NCBI GenBank assembly: GCA_965370805.1
Contig: CBDUVZ010000025.1
Location: 1-28,192 of the forward strand
Reading direction: 5' to 3'
Length of the DNA stretch: 28,192 nucleotides
From: CBDUVZ01 sp965370805
GTDB taxonomy: Bacteria; Hydrothermota; Tepidihabitantia; Tepidihabitantales; Tepidihabitantaceae
Shown here: positions 21,834 through 28,192 of the stretch, piece by piece
Layout of the letters: the number at the start of each line of letters is the position of its first letter
Position numbering within the stretch: position 1 is the first letter of the stretch
The notes under the pieces: model-generated
The model's database searches: none
Told to the model about the DNA's origin: nothing
Seen by the model: the letters and a program-made list of their open reading frames with translations, nothing else
Made by a program: the position numbers and the translations under genes

Positions 21834-23654
21834 TCATCGCATCAGATTCGGGTTGATGCTGATTGCTTTCTCGATTGCCGCCACCGCTTTGTCCTTGAGG
21901 CCTTTGTCACGATAGGCGATTCCGAGGTTGTGCCAGGCTCCGAAGTGCTTCGGGTTGATTTCAACCGCTTTGCGGTAGTTGTGGATGGCGGAGTCGAGCC
22001 GGCCCTTTCGGTAGAAAGCCTGGCCCATATTGTAGAAAGCCTGCGCGAGGTTCGGCCGGAGTCGCGTTGCTTCGCGGTAGTGCGTGATTGCTTCGTCGTA
22101 CTGTTCCCGTTCGAGTTGGATATTGCCGAGATTGAAGTGGCCTTCGGCGTAGTCGGGCCGGATCTCGATTGCGGCTTCCAGCGCGGCAACCGCCTGTTCC
22201 GGCGAGCCGGAACGGTGGAAAGCGAAACCCAGGTTGTTGTATGCTTCGACGTAGCCCGGCTTCAGCGCAATCGCTTTCTTGAATGCTTCAATCGCCCGGG
22301 GCCAGCGTTTCATCAGCGCGTAGGCGTTGCCCATGGTGTGATGAGCGAGCGGGGAATCGGGTTCGAGTTCAATCGCCCGGCCGGCGGCTTCTGCCGCTTC
22401 TTCGGGCATCTGCCGGCGGATGTAGCACGCCGCGAGGCGGTTGTAGATGTCCGGGGAGTCGGGCGTCAGTTCGAGCGCCCGGCGGTAGTCTTCAATGGCT
22501 TTGTCCGGCCGCCCGCGGCTGATGTGCGAGGCCGCGAGTCCGATACAGGCCCGGGCGAACAGCTCGGGGTATTCGAGCAGCCGGGTGTTCCCGACCGGCG
22601 CAAACGAGAGCGGTTCCGGTTTCGTTACCACCCAGTAGATACTGCGGTCCTGCGGACCGACGTTGCTGCCGCTCCGGATGAGCAGTTCGAGTTGCAGTGC
22701 CGCCTCCGGGTGTGCGGGTTCCCCATCCTCCGATTCGAGGCGGAAACGGAACTGGAACCCGACCCGGCCGACCATGATCGCATCGACAACGGCAAGGCCG
22801 AGCGAGTTTCCGACTCCGTGCTGGGTCCCGAGATAGGCGCTGATGACCTGGGACAGGAGAAACGGGGTGGACAGGCGCTCCGGCTTGAGGGCCCAGAGCT
22901 GGTTTCTTATGGCTGTCAGTATCTCGAATTTCGCCTGGAACTCGGCATCGGGATTGGCACCGTCGTGCAGCAGGTCCCGATTCGCAGCGCCGATGCTGTC
23001 GCGACGGTCCAGCGCCTGGATGAAGGACGGGACCGAAGTGAGACGGTCGAAGAGCCGGTCCAGCTTCCCGGCGTAGCGGAGAATCTCCTTGTCGGAACGG
23101 ACCCCGGCCAGGACGAGCATTCCGTATGCCAGCGCGGTCGCGGGGGTCGTGTCCCGGGCGATGGCCTCAATGCCGGACAGGAGTCCGTCGGTCGACCGGG
23201 CAAGTATGCCGGGGCGGAGTTCGGGGCAGGTGAGGATTTCCCGACACCGTTCCTGCTCGGAGTCCGGCAGGATACCGAGGGCGCGGATGGTAAGGGCTTC
23301 CCGTTCCCGGGAGTTGACAATGATCTCGCCGAGGTGTTCGTGAACCAGGACTGCTTCCGCGTGCGCGCGGCAGACTTCGAGCTGGCGCGGGAGCGGTGGA
23401 ATCAGGTCGAAGCGATCGCGGGGGTCCACATCGCGGTCGGGCGGGCTCCAGCCGGCGAACCGGACGTAGTGACAGGGTGGCAGGTCGCGCGGGTAGTACT
23501 CCGCGCTGCGTCGGAGAAGTCGGTCCACTTCGGAGACAGCCGCTTCGACTTTCTCACGGGGTTGGACGACGGACTTCGGAGAACCGGGGATACGGTCCGG
23601 CTGGTGTCCGGCCGGGGATATGACCCGTGATTCCGAGAAAGGGATTCCGGTCAT
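21834..23654 (-). CDS. TPR-repeat protein with unassigned N-terminal domain
   Basis: From ATG 23654 the product is about 606 aa (a GTG at 23666 would add four residues). Residues 1-350 form an unassigned, mostly helical domain (RRSAEYYPRDLPPCHYVRFAGW, FDLIPPLPRQLEVC). The C-terminal 250 residues are seven consecutive TPRs of 34 residues (for example VEAYNNLGFAFHRSGSPEQA), ending flush with the C-terminus. TPRs form a protein-binding superhelix. No signal peptide is seen, so it is probably cytoplasmic. A promoter about 180 nt upstream suggests this is the first gene of the run down to 16533. Confidence 0.75.
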   Translation of the reverse strand: MTGIPFSESRVISPAGHQPDRIPGSPKSVVQPREKVEAAVSEVDRLLRRSAEYYPRDLPPCHYVRFAGWSPPDRDVDPRDRFDLIPPLPRQLEVCRAHAEAVLVHEHLGEIIVNSREREALTIRALGILPDSEQERCREILTCPELRPGILARSTDGLLSGIEAIARDTTPATALAYGMLVLAGVRSDKEILRYAGKLDRLFDRLTSVPSFIQALDRRDSIGAANRDLLHDGANPDAEFQAKFEILTAIRNQLWALKPERLSTPFLLSQVISAYLGTQHGVGNSLGLAVVDAIMVGRVGFQFRFRLESEDGEPAHPEAALQLELLIRSGSNVGPQDRSIYWVVTKPEPLSFAPVGNTRLLEYPELFARACIGLAASHISRGRPDKAIEDYRRALELTPDSPDIYNRLAACYIRRQMPEEAAEAAGRAIELEPDSPLAHHTMGNAYALMKRWPRAIEAFKKAIALKPGYVEAYNNLGFAFHRSGSPEQAVAALEAAIEIRPDYAEGHFNLGNIQLEREQYDEAITHYREATRLRPNLAQAFYNMGQAFYRKGRLDSAIHNYRKAVEINPKHFGAWHNLGIAYRDKGLKDKAVAAIEKAISINPNLMR

Positions 23655-23807
23655 GCTTCCGTCCACGGGGCTAGTTGCGTACGCTCCCGTTGACGGTCTT
23701 CGCGAAACGCACCGGCCCGGGTATCCCGGGAAACCGGTTGCGGGCGCGGCAGAACGCGCCGAGCATCGCAGCTAACCCTGTGTGTTGCATCTGATTAGTA
23801 GCAGCAG

Positions 23808-23827
23808 GGACACGTTACGTCGTGTCC
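23808..23827. repeat. GGACACG-TTACGT-CGTGTCC palindrome
   Basis: A seven-base-pair stem lies in the leader of the TPR gene. Read on the minus strand it is GGACAC-GACGTAAC-GTGTCC, close to GGACAC-TGTAAC-GTGTCC at 27511-27528, so the two look like copies of one palindromic element. Confidence 0.6.
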
Positions 23828-23834
23828 TTCATCA

Positions 23835-23862
23835 ATAGTAGAGGTGAGGCAAGGGTTGTCAA
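23835..23862 (-). promoter_or_regulatory. Promoter of the TPR-to-propeller gene run
   Basis: On the minus strand TTGACA (23862-23857), 16 nt, TACTAT (23840-23835); predicted start near 23828, immediately before the GGACACG palindrome, which would then be the 5' end of the leader. Confidence 0.5.
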
Positions 23863-23997
23863 GCGTCCAAGGGAATGCCGAATGCCAGGTCGAAATGCGA
23901 ATGGCGAGTGTCGAAGTCCGCAGGAGGCACGAGGAGCGGAATTCGGAAATCGGAATTGAGCCGGCGGATGCCACTCGTCATGCGGAATCGGGGCAGT

Positions 23998-25335
23998 CTA
24001 GACCACCTCGTCCAGCATCCCGGTCGTGAGTTGCCCGCGCAGGAACCGGCCGCTCTTCAGCAGCCGGCGGTGGAAATTCGTCGTGGTAGCGACGCCGCCG
24101 ATTACGGTCTCGGCCAGGGCCCGTTCCATCCGGGCGATAGCGTGCTGTCGGTCGTCTCCCCGGGTGATGATTTTGGCCACCAGCGAGTCGTAGAAAGGCG
24201 GTATCCGGTATCCGGGCATGAGGAAGCTGTCGACCCTGGTGCCGGGTCCGCCGGGGAAGCGCACTTCGGTCACCAGCCCGGGCGACGGCTCGAAGTCCGC
24301 GTCCGGGTCTTCGGCGTAGATCCGGCACTCGATTGCGTGACCTTTGGTGCGGCACTGCTCGGGAGTGAGCCCGAGTTCCTCGCCGGCGGCAATCCGGAGC
24401 TGCCATTGGACGATGTCGATCCCGGTGACCTCTTCGGTGACCGGGTGCTCGACCTGGAGTCGCGCGTTCATCTCCAGGAAGTAGCAGTTGTGGTCCATGT
24501 CGACGACGAACTCGACCGTGCCCGCGTTGACGTAGCCCGCTGTCCTGGCCGCGGCGACCGCCCACCCGCCCAGCTTCCGGCGCAGGCTGTCATCGACAAT
24601 CGGGGATGGGGATTCCTCGAGCAGCTTCTGGTGGCGGCGTTGAGCCGAGCAGTCCCGGTCGCCAAGCTGCACGATATTGCCGTGCCGGTCGGCCAGTATC
24701 TGGATTTCGACGTGGTGCGCTTTGGTGATGTACTTCTCGAGGTAGACCCTCGCGTCGCCGAACGAAGCCTTGGCTTCGGCCTGGCACATCCGGAACCCGC
24801 TCTCCATGTCCCGTTCCCGGCGGACGACTCTCATCCCTTTGCCGCCGCCACCGGCGGCCGCCTTGATTACCACCGGGTAGCCGAGTTCCTTGCACAGCCG
24901 GGTGGCTTCCTTGGCATCCCTTACTTCTCCCTTCGACCCGGGCAGGACCGGGACCCCGGCTTCCGTCGCCGCCTTGCGGGCGGTAATCTTGTCGCCCAGG
25001 AGCCGCATCGTGTCCGCGGAAGGGCCGATGAAAATGAGGTTGCAGGATTCGGTCGCCTCGACGAACTCCGGGTTTTCGGAAATGAATCCGTAGCCCGGAT
25101 GGAGCGCGTCGCAGCCGGTGATTTCCGCCGCCGCGAGGACGCGCGCGACGTTCAGGTAGCTGTCCTTGGGGGACGGAGGCCCGATGCAGACCGCTTCGTC
25201 GGCGACCAGCGCCGGCATCGACTCCCGGTCCGCTTCCGAGTAGGCCGCAACCGTGGCGACCCCGGAGTCGCGGCAGGCCCGGATTACGCGCATCGCCACT
25301 TCGCCGCGGTTGGCGACCAGCACTTTCTTGAGCAT
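23998..25335 (-). CDS. accC: Biotin carboxylase subunit of acetyl-CoA carboxylase
   Basis: This 445-aa protein matches E. coli AccC in length and motifs: KKVLVANRGEVAMR at the start, GDK at 114-116, VIKAAAGGGGKGMR at about 156-169 (ATP-grasp lysine and glycine loop), HHVEIQILAD and EMNARLQVEHPVTE (family EMNTRLQVEH). It carboxylates biotin on the carrier protein AccB with ATP and bicarbonate, the first step of fatty-acid synthesis. It lies 11 nt after the efp stop, so the two are co-transcribed, but the accB gene that usually sits between them is missing. Confidence 0.95.
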   Translation of the reverse strand: MLKKVLVANRGEVAMRVIRACRDSGVATVAAYSEADRESMPALVADEAVCIGPPSPKDSYLNVARVLAAAEITGCDALHPGYGFISENPEFVEATESCNLIFIGPSADTMRLLGDKITARKAATEAGVPVLPGSKGEVRDAKEATRLCKELGYPVVIKAAAGGGGKGMRVVRRERDMESGFRMCQAEAKASFGDARVYLEKYITKAHHVEIQILADRHGNIVQLGDRDCSAQRRHQKLLEESPSPIVDDSLRRKLGGWAVAAARTAGYVNAGTVEFVVDMDHNCYFLEMNARLQVEHPVTEEVTGIDIVQWQLRIAAGEELGLTPEQCRTKGHAIECRIYAEDPDADFEPSPGLVTEVRFPGGPGTRVDSFLMPGYRIPPFYDSLVAKIITRGDDRQHAIARMERALAETVIGGVATTTNFHRRLLKSGRFLRGQLTTGMLDEVV

Positions 25336-25346
25336 TGATTCTCCGG

Positions 25347-25958
25347 TCAGCTTGCCCGTTCGACGTAGGTATTGGTGCGGGTATCCACTTTGACCTTGTC
25401 GCCGATCTTGACGAAGAACGGAACGGTAACTGTGAGGCCGGTGGCGAGCGTCGCCGGCTTGCCCCCGCCGCTGGCGGTATCGCCCCTGAAATCGGGTGCG
25501 GTCTCCGTGACTTCCATCACCATGAACATCGGCGGCTCGATCGTTGCCGGCTTCCCTTCGACGTAGACCACGTTGATTTCGATGTCGTCAGTGAGATAGA
25601 GCGCTTTGTCGCCGATGACTTCCCGGCTCAGCGCGAACTGGTCGTAAGTCTCCATGTCCATGAAATGGTAGCCCAGGTCGTCGTTGTACATGTACTGGCT
25701 TTTGCGCCGCTCCATCTCGGCCTGTTCGAGTTTGACTTCCGACTCGAAACTTTCCTCGATCCGGACGCCGGTCTCCACGTTGCGGATTTTGGCGAGCACC
25801 CGGGCGCGGCGCTGGGCGGTGCGGGTGCGCTGATAGCTCAGCACTTCGTAGATGCCGCCCTTCCACTTGATCAGGGTTCCGGACCTGAAATCATTGGGGG
25901 TTATCACAATTGTGAATGCCGAATTGAGAATGTCGAATTCCGAGTCTGCCCTCTGCAT
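25347..25958 (-). CDS. efp: Elongation factor P with a repeat-derived N-terminal extension
   Basis: The EF-P body starts with ITPNDFRSGTLIKWKGGIYEVL and ends with GDKVKVDTRTNTYVERAS; counted from GTG 25907 it is 186 aa, the normal length. EF-P relieves ribosome stalling at polyproline. The loop that normally carries the modified Lys (KPGKG) reads RTRTAQRRA, with Gln at the tip (Q32 from GTG 25907). The best-supported start is ATG 25958, with GGGAGGAG 8 nt upstream, adding 17 residues (MQRADSEFDILNSAFTI) encoded by a dispersed repeat; GTG 25907 has no ribosome site. The upstream peptidase gene ends 40 nt before. Confidence 0.9.
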   Translation of the reverse strand: MQRADSEFDILNSAFTIVITPNDFRSGTLIKWKGGIYEVLSYQRTRTAQRRARVLAKIRNVETGVRIEESFESEVKLEQAEMERRKSQYMYNDDLGYHFMDMETYDQFALSREVIGDKALYLTDDIEINVVYVEGKPATIEPPMFMVMEVTETAPDFRGDTASGGGKPATLATGLTVTVPFFVKIGDKVKVDTRTNTYVERAS

Positions 25959-25995
25959 TCTGACTTCTCCTCCCGTGTCCATCTGTGGTTCGTTT
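25908..25995 (-). repeat. Dispersed repeat inserted at the efp start (copy 1)
   Basis: On the minus strand it reads ACCACAGATGGACACGGGAG, then GAGAAGTCAGAATG and GACTCGGAATTCGACATTCT, then CAATTCGGCATTC. Bases 27305-27393 on the plus strand carry the same blocks in the same order with few changes and one 8-base length difference. It covers the ribosome site, ATG and first codons of the extended efp frame. Confidence 0.75.
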
Positions 25996-25998
25996 CCT

Positions 25999-27060
25999 TC
26001 ATAATTGGATGACCTGCTTTGGGCTTTGGGTCAGGTTTCGCGACCCTTTGGCGGTGATGGCCACCATGTCTTCGATTCTCACCCCGCCGACACCGGGCAG
26101 GTAGATGCCGGGCTCGACAGTCACGATGTTGCCGGCCGCCAAGGTCTGCCTGGAGTTGTAGGCCAGCACCGGCTGCTCGTGGACATTGATGCCCACCCCG
26201 TGGCCTAGGCTGTGTCCGAAATACGGGCCGTAGCCGGTATCCCTGATGTAGTCGCGGGCGGCACGGTCGACATCGGCGCACTTCGCGCCGGGCTTCGCTG
26301 CTTCCAGCCCGCGCCGGTTCGCTTCGAATACGATATTGTAGACTTCGAGCAGGTCGGGGTCGGGTTTGCCGAGGAACACGGTCCGGGTCATGTCCGAACA
26401 GTAGCCGTCAACCCGGCACCCGAAATCGATTGTGACAGCCTCACCCTTGTTCAGCTTGCGATTCGTCGCGCCGGCGTGAGGCTTCGCGCCGTTCGGTCCG
26501 GACGCGACAATCGGGTCGAACGCCACTTCACCGGCCAGTGTGAACCGGTACCTGATTTCCGCGGCCAGTTCCCGCTCGCGGACGCCGGGCTTGATCATGT
26601 CGAGGAGCACCCCGAAAACCCGGTCGGTCACCGACTGGGCGCGTTTGATGGCCCGGACTTCGCCGGCGTCTTTCTGCCGGCGCAGTTCGAGCACGAGGTT
26701 CCGCTTCACCGGCACGAGCTTGACGCCTTTGAGCTGGCGTTTGACCAACTGGAACAGCCCGAGGGTCAGGTGGTCAGCTTCGACTCCAAGCTTCTTGATA
26801 CCTCTGGTGTGTTCAACCGGGAAGGCGCTGAACAGGTTCCGGGCGCGTACCTGCTTGCGGCATCCTTTGACTTCGGTCTTGATCCGTTCCTGGTAGCGGA
26901 AGTCGGTGTAGAACCGGGCGGCTCCGGCGGTGATGAGCATCGTGCCGTTCGAGCCCGAAAAACCGGAAAGATAGCGGACGTTATCCGGCTGGGTGACGAG
27001 CAGCCCGTCGAGGGCTTCCTCGGTCAGCAGTCGGCGGAGCCGGTGGATTCGCCTAGTCAC
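25999..27060 (-). CDS. M24-family Xaa-Pro aminopeptidase/dipeptidase
   Basis: From GTG 27060 the product is 353 aa. The N-terminal creatinase-like domain contains LDGLLVTQPDNVRYLSGFSG. The C-terminal pita-bread domain has the metal ligands in TIDFGCRVDGYCSDMTR (two Asp), GHSLGHGVG (His), VTVEPGIY (Glu) and GVRIEDM (Glu). It cleaves N-terminal residues before proline or Xaa-Pro dipeptides. It precedes efp and accC, as in many Gram-positive and FCB genomes. The frame is open to 27309, but that extra N-terminus translates repeats and lies upstream of the promoter at 27069-27096. The promoter's -10 box ends 8 nt before the GTG, and no ribosome site is seen. Confidence 0.9.
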   Translation of the reverse strand: MTRRIHRLRRLLTEEALDGLLVTQPDNVRYLSGFSGSNGTMLITAGAARFYTDFRYQERIKTEVKGCRKQVRARNLFSAFPVEHTRGIKKLGVEADHLTLGLFQLVKRQLKGVKLVPVKRNLVLELRRQKDAGEVRAIKRAQSVTDRVFGVLLDMIKPGVRERELAAEIRYRFTLAGEVAFDPIVASGPNGAKPHAGATNRKLNKGEAVTIDFGCRVDGYCSDMTRTVFLGKPDPDLLEVYNIVFEANRRGLEAAKPGAKCADVDRAARDYIRDTGYGPYFGHSLGHGVGINVHEQPVLAYNSRQTLAAGNIVTVEPGIYLPGVGGVRIEDMVAITAKGSRNLTQSPKQVIQL

Positions 27061-27068
27061 AGTGAGCG

Positions 27069-27096
27069 ATTCTATTTGATGTTGCGCGGGTGTCAA
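27069..27096 (-). promoter_or_regulatory. Promoter of the peptidase-efp-accC operon, predicts a leaderless mRNA
   Basis: On the minus strand TTGACA (27096-27091), 16 nt, TAGAAT (27074-27069), then CGCTCACT and the GTG start. The start of transcription should fall on or beside the G of the start codon. Confidence 0.7.
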
Positions 27097-27134
27097 GAAA
27101 TCTGGCCGGTCCCGAAAGCCGACATGGGGAATCT

Positions 27135-27300
27135 CACCACAGAGGCATGAAGAGCGCAAAGCCGGAGAGAATAACCGCCAAGGTCGCCAAGGTAGAGAAC
27201 CGGAGCGGAGAGGAGTCTCACCACGAAGGCACGAAGAACACAAAGGTAGGTAGCCGGAACGGAAGGAATAAACACCAAGGCACCAAGAGCACGAAGAGGA
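27135..27300 (+). repeat. Mosaic of CACCACGAAGG/CACCAAGG-type dispersed repeats
   Basis: Four related blocks lie in the same orientation: CACCACAGAGGCATGAAGAG (27135), ACCGCCAAGGTCGCCAAGG (27174), CACCACGAAGGCACGAAGAA (27219) and CACCAAGGCACCAAGAGCAC (27273). They are separated by GGAGCGGAGAGGA-type linkers. Very similar 'CACCACGAAGGCACGAAGG' blocks are widespread between genes in many phyla. No gene is supported. Confidence 0.7.
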
Positions 27301-27496
27301 GGAGACCACGGATGAACACGGTAGGAGAAGTCAAAAGGCAAAGTGCAAAGGGCGGACTCGGAACTCGACATTCTCAATTCGGCATCCGGCGTTCGACGCT
27401 TCTTCATGTGTTTATCCGTGTCTATCTGTGGTTGCTTTCGCCATTCGGTATTGAGCCATCGGATGGCACCTGCTTCAGCGTCGCAGAACGTCACTC
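27301..27496 (+). repeat. Long dispersed repeat (copy 2) bounded by inverted CCACGGATGAACACGG arms
   Basis: ACCACGGATGAACACGG at 27305 is matched in inverted orientation by CCGTGTCTATCTGTGGT near 27417-27433. Between them is the second copy of the efp-start repeat, including a GTG frame reading MQRADSELDILNSA. Beyond the right arm is the GCACCTGCTTC block shared with 21790-21830. Confidence 0.7.
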
Positions 27497-27769
27497 GATA
27501 TCTGTGTAGCGGACACTGTAACGTGTCCGGTTACACGAAGTAAGCACCTAATACTAGGCAGCTTAGCTGTGGTCTTACATTGCCGGGAACAAGAACCGTA
27601 ACACCGGATGATAATCGGTGGTGCTCGTCCGAGTCGGAATTCCTGTTGTAAGCTCCCGAAACTGCTGCACTTGTACGTGGTGAAGGGTGCTGGCATGCCC
27701 GATGCTCTTTTCCCGGGTATGAATCGCAGACTGATTAGCGCACCTTGCCAGAGACAAAAGGAGGAAGTC
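27497..27769. other. Leader region of the small membrane protein, with a palindromic repeat
   Basis: GGACAC-TGTAAC-GTGTCC (27511-27528) is nested with GTAAC...GTTAC (27518-27534), so two alternative hairpins are possible. I see no convincing promoter for the gene at 27770 and no other gene. Confidence 0.5.
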
Positions 27770-28087
27770 ATGAAGTGTGAGTACACGACCAGCAGTTTCG
27801 TTTCCGCTGCCCGCTTTTTTCTGGCCAGTTCGTTCATCGCCGGATGCCTGGTGGCCGGCATGGTCTACATCGGAGGTATTGAGCCGGCCAATCTGATTCC
27901 ACTCGGTGTGGTCGAGTTTGTTGACGGCTGCCGGGAGAGCGTTGAGACCTTCAGCGGACTGGCGCAGGAACTGAACCCCGAGAATCTCGCCGGAATCCTG
28001 GAAGGCTGCCAGGAGAGATGTGAAGCAATGGAAGAGATGGCCGAGCATGCGTCGCCGTACGACTGCGGTGACTGGGATGCCAACTAG
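27770..28087 (+). CDS. Small cysteine-rich membrane-anchored protein, function unknown
   Basis: From ATG 27770 (AGGAGG site 5 nt upstream) the product is 105 aa. One membrane-spanning segment (about 12-34, ARFFLASSFIAGCLVAGMVY) is followed by an acidic tail with Cys at 54, 80, 84 and 99 (plus C3 and C26). CxxxC in EGCQERCEAM suggests metal or disulfide chemistry. I do not recognise a family. A longer frame from 27608 lacks a ribosome site. The TAG stop abuts a possible insertion-sequence end, so the native C-terminus may be longer. Confidence 0.6.
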   Translation: MKCEYTTSSFVSAARFFLASSFIAGCLVAGMVYIGGIEPANLIPLGVVEFVDGCRESVETFSGLAQELNPENLAGILEGCQERCEAMEEMAEHASPYDCGDWDAN

Positions 28088-28107
28088 TGTAGTGCGTCTC
28101 AAATAGC

Positions 28108-28135
28108 TTTACATACGTGATTGGTACTGTACAAT
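28108..28135 (+). promoter_or_regulatory. Promoter of the transposase, predicts a leaderless mRNA
   Basis: TTTACA (28108-28113), 16 nt, TACAAT (28130-28135), then 8 nt to ATG 28144. The geometry is the same as the Xaa-Pro peptidase promoter; no ribosome site is present. Confidence 0.5.
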
Positions 28136-28143
28136 GATGACCT

Positions 28144-28192
28144 ATGAGCAGAACAGTAGCACCCATTATCGTGTCGTCGGAAGAGCGTTCGG
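28144..28192 (+). mobile_element. Start of an IS630-like transposase (3' partial)
   Basis: The sixteen visible codons read MSRTVAPIIVSSEERS, which fits the conserved opening of IS630-family transposases ('VAPI.LS.EER..L..'). These elements insert at TA dinucleotides, and the stop codon of the small protein (TAG at 28085-28087) contains one. The rest of the element lies outside the window, so the family call rests on a very short stretch. Confidence 0.5.

Larger units (their letters stand above)
23667..23997. other. Intergenic region: TPR-gene leader, promoter and repeat fragments
   Basis: It contains a minus-strand promoter (23835-23862), a GGACACG...CGTGTCC palindrome (23808-23827) and, from 23875 to 23997, GAATGCCGAATGCC...GAATTGAGCCGGCGGATGCCAC, which resembles the dispersed repeats at 25908-25995 and 27300-27490. 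No gene is supported. Confidence 0.6.

Noticed and set aside
21825..23630. Long plus-strand open frame opposite the TPR gene
   Set aside because: The minus strand encodes seven regular TPRs with a sensible start; the plus reading shows no repeat or domain of its own.
27061..27309. N-terminal extension of the Xaa-Pro peptidase (83 extra residues)
   Set aside because: It translates dispersed repeats, is rich in Cys/Ser/Arg unlike the family, and lies upstream of the promoter at 27069-27096. M24 homology begins at GTG 27060.
27135..27320. Possible CRISPR array
   Set aside because: The repeated blocks differ from each other, the spacers are themselves related purine-rich linkers, there is no constant repeat length, and no cas genes are nearby.

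Overview
The window is about 28 kb of GC-rich bacterial chromosome with mostly compact operons. Three features suggest candidate division WOR-3 (Stahlbacteria) or a relative. The beta-propeller protein at the left edge ends in a short 'LLDITGRKV...L.PGIYFIR' sorting-type domain. There is a TonB-dependent receptor and many S55-peptidase, propeller and TPR proteins. Gene gaps are full of word-like dispersed repeats. The assignment is inference from style, since no rRNA or phylogenetic marker was compared.

Layout. (1) 1-3000 is a partial secreted seven-blade propeller followed by an eroded stretch: fragments of the C-terminal tail of an Eco57I/PglX-type DNA methylase, an intact SEC-C protein, and two unrelated 12-bp-period degenerate tandem arrays with no convincing gene. 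(2) 3003-3713 (-) is a DUF2293 protein. (3) 3963-11406 (-) is a five-gene, same-strand cluster: TonB receptor, DUF362 protein, TldD, TldE and a CCG-domain Fe-S protein. It begins at a near-consensus promoter near 11.53 kb, with a second internal promoter just before DUF362. (4) 11649-14397 (+) starts at a divergent promoter and holds a zinc-ribbon (TackOD1-like) protein with a degenerate nuclease-like tail, then lspA and a cysteine desulfurase. (5) 14394-16385 (-) holds archease, a single-domain response regulator, a soluble histidine-kinase-like protein lacking the phospho-acceptor His, and a 60-aa protein. (6) 16533-23666 (-) holds a secreted propeller/Fn3-like protein, an S55 (SpoIVB-type) peptidase, an unrecognised protein, a GNAT protein and a TPR protein. 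(7) 23998-27060 (-) holds accC, efp and an M24 Xaa-Pro peptidase, the classic peptidase-efp-accB-accC order with accB absent. (8) 27061-28192 is a mosaic of dispersed repeats, a small membrane protein, and the first codons of an IS630-like transposase.

Promoters are easy to read here (TTGAC-N16/17-TATAAT type). Several put the -10 box only 8-9 nt before a start codon without a Shine-Dalgarno, so leaderless transcripts probably coexist with ordinary SD-led genes. The main themes for a second look are three. First, dispersed repeats enter coding sequence: a repeat supplies an RBS and start codon in front of efp, and two repeats sit in frame in the 654-aa propeller. Second, key residues are missing from otherwise ordinary enzymes: histidine-kinase His, EF-P tip Lys, cysteine-desulfurase Gln and nuclease Lys. 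Third, the TonB-receptor/TldDE/Fe-S cluster may be a peptide-processing or uptake system.
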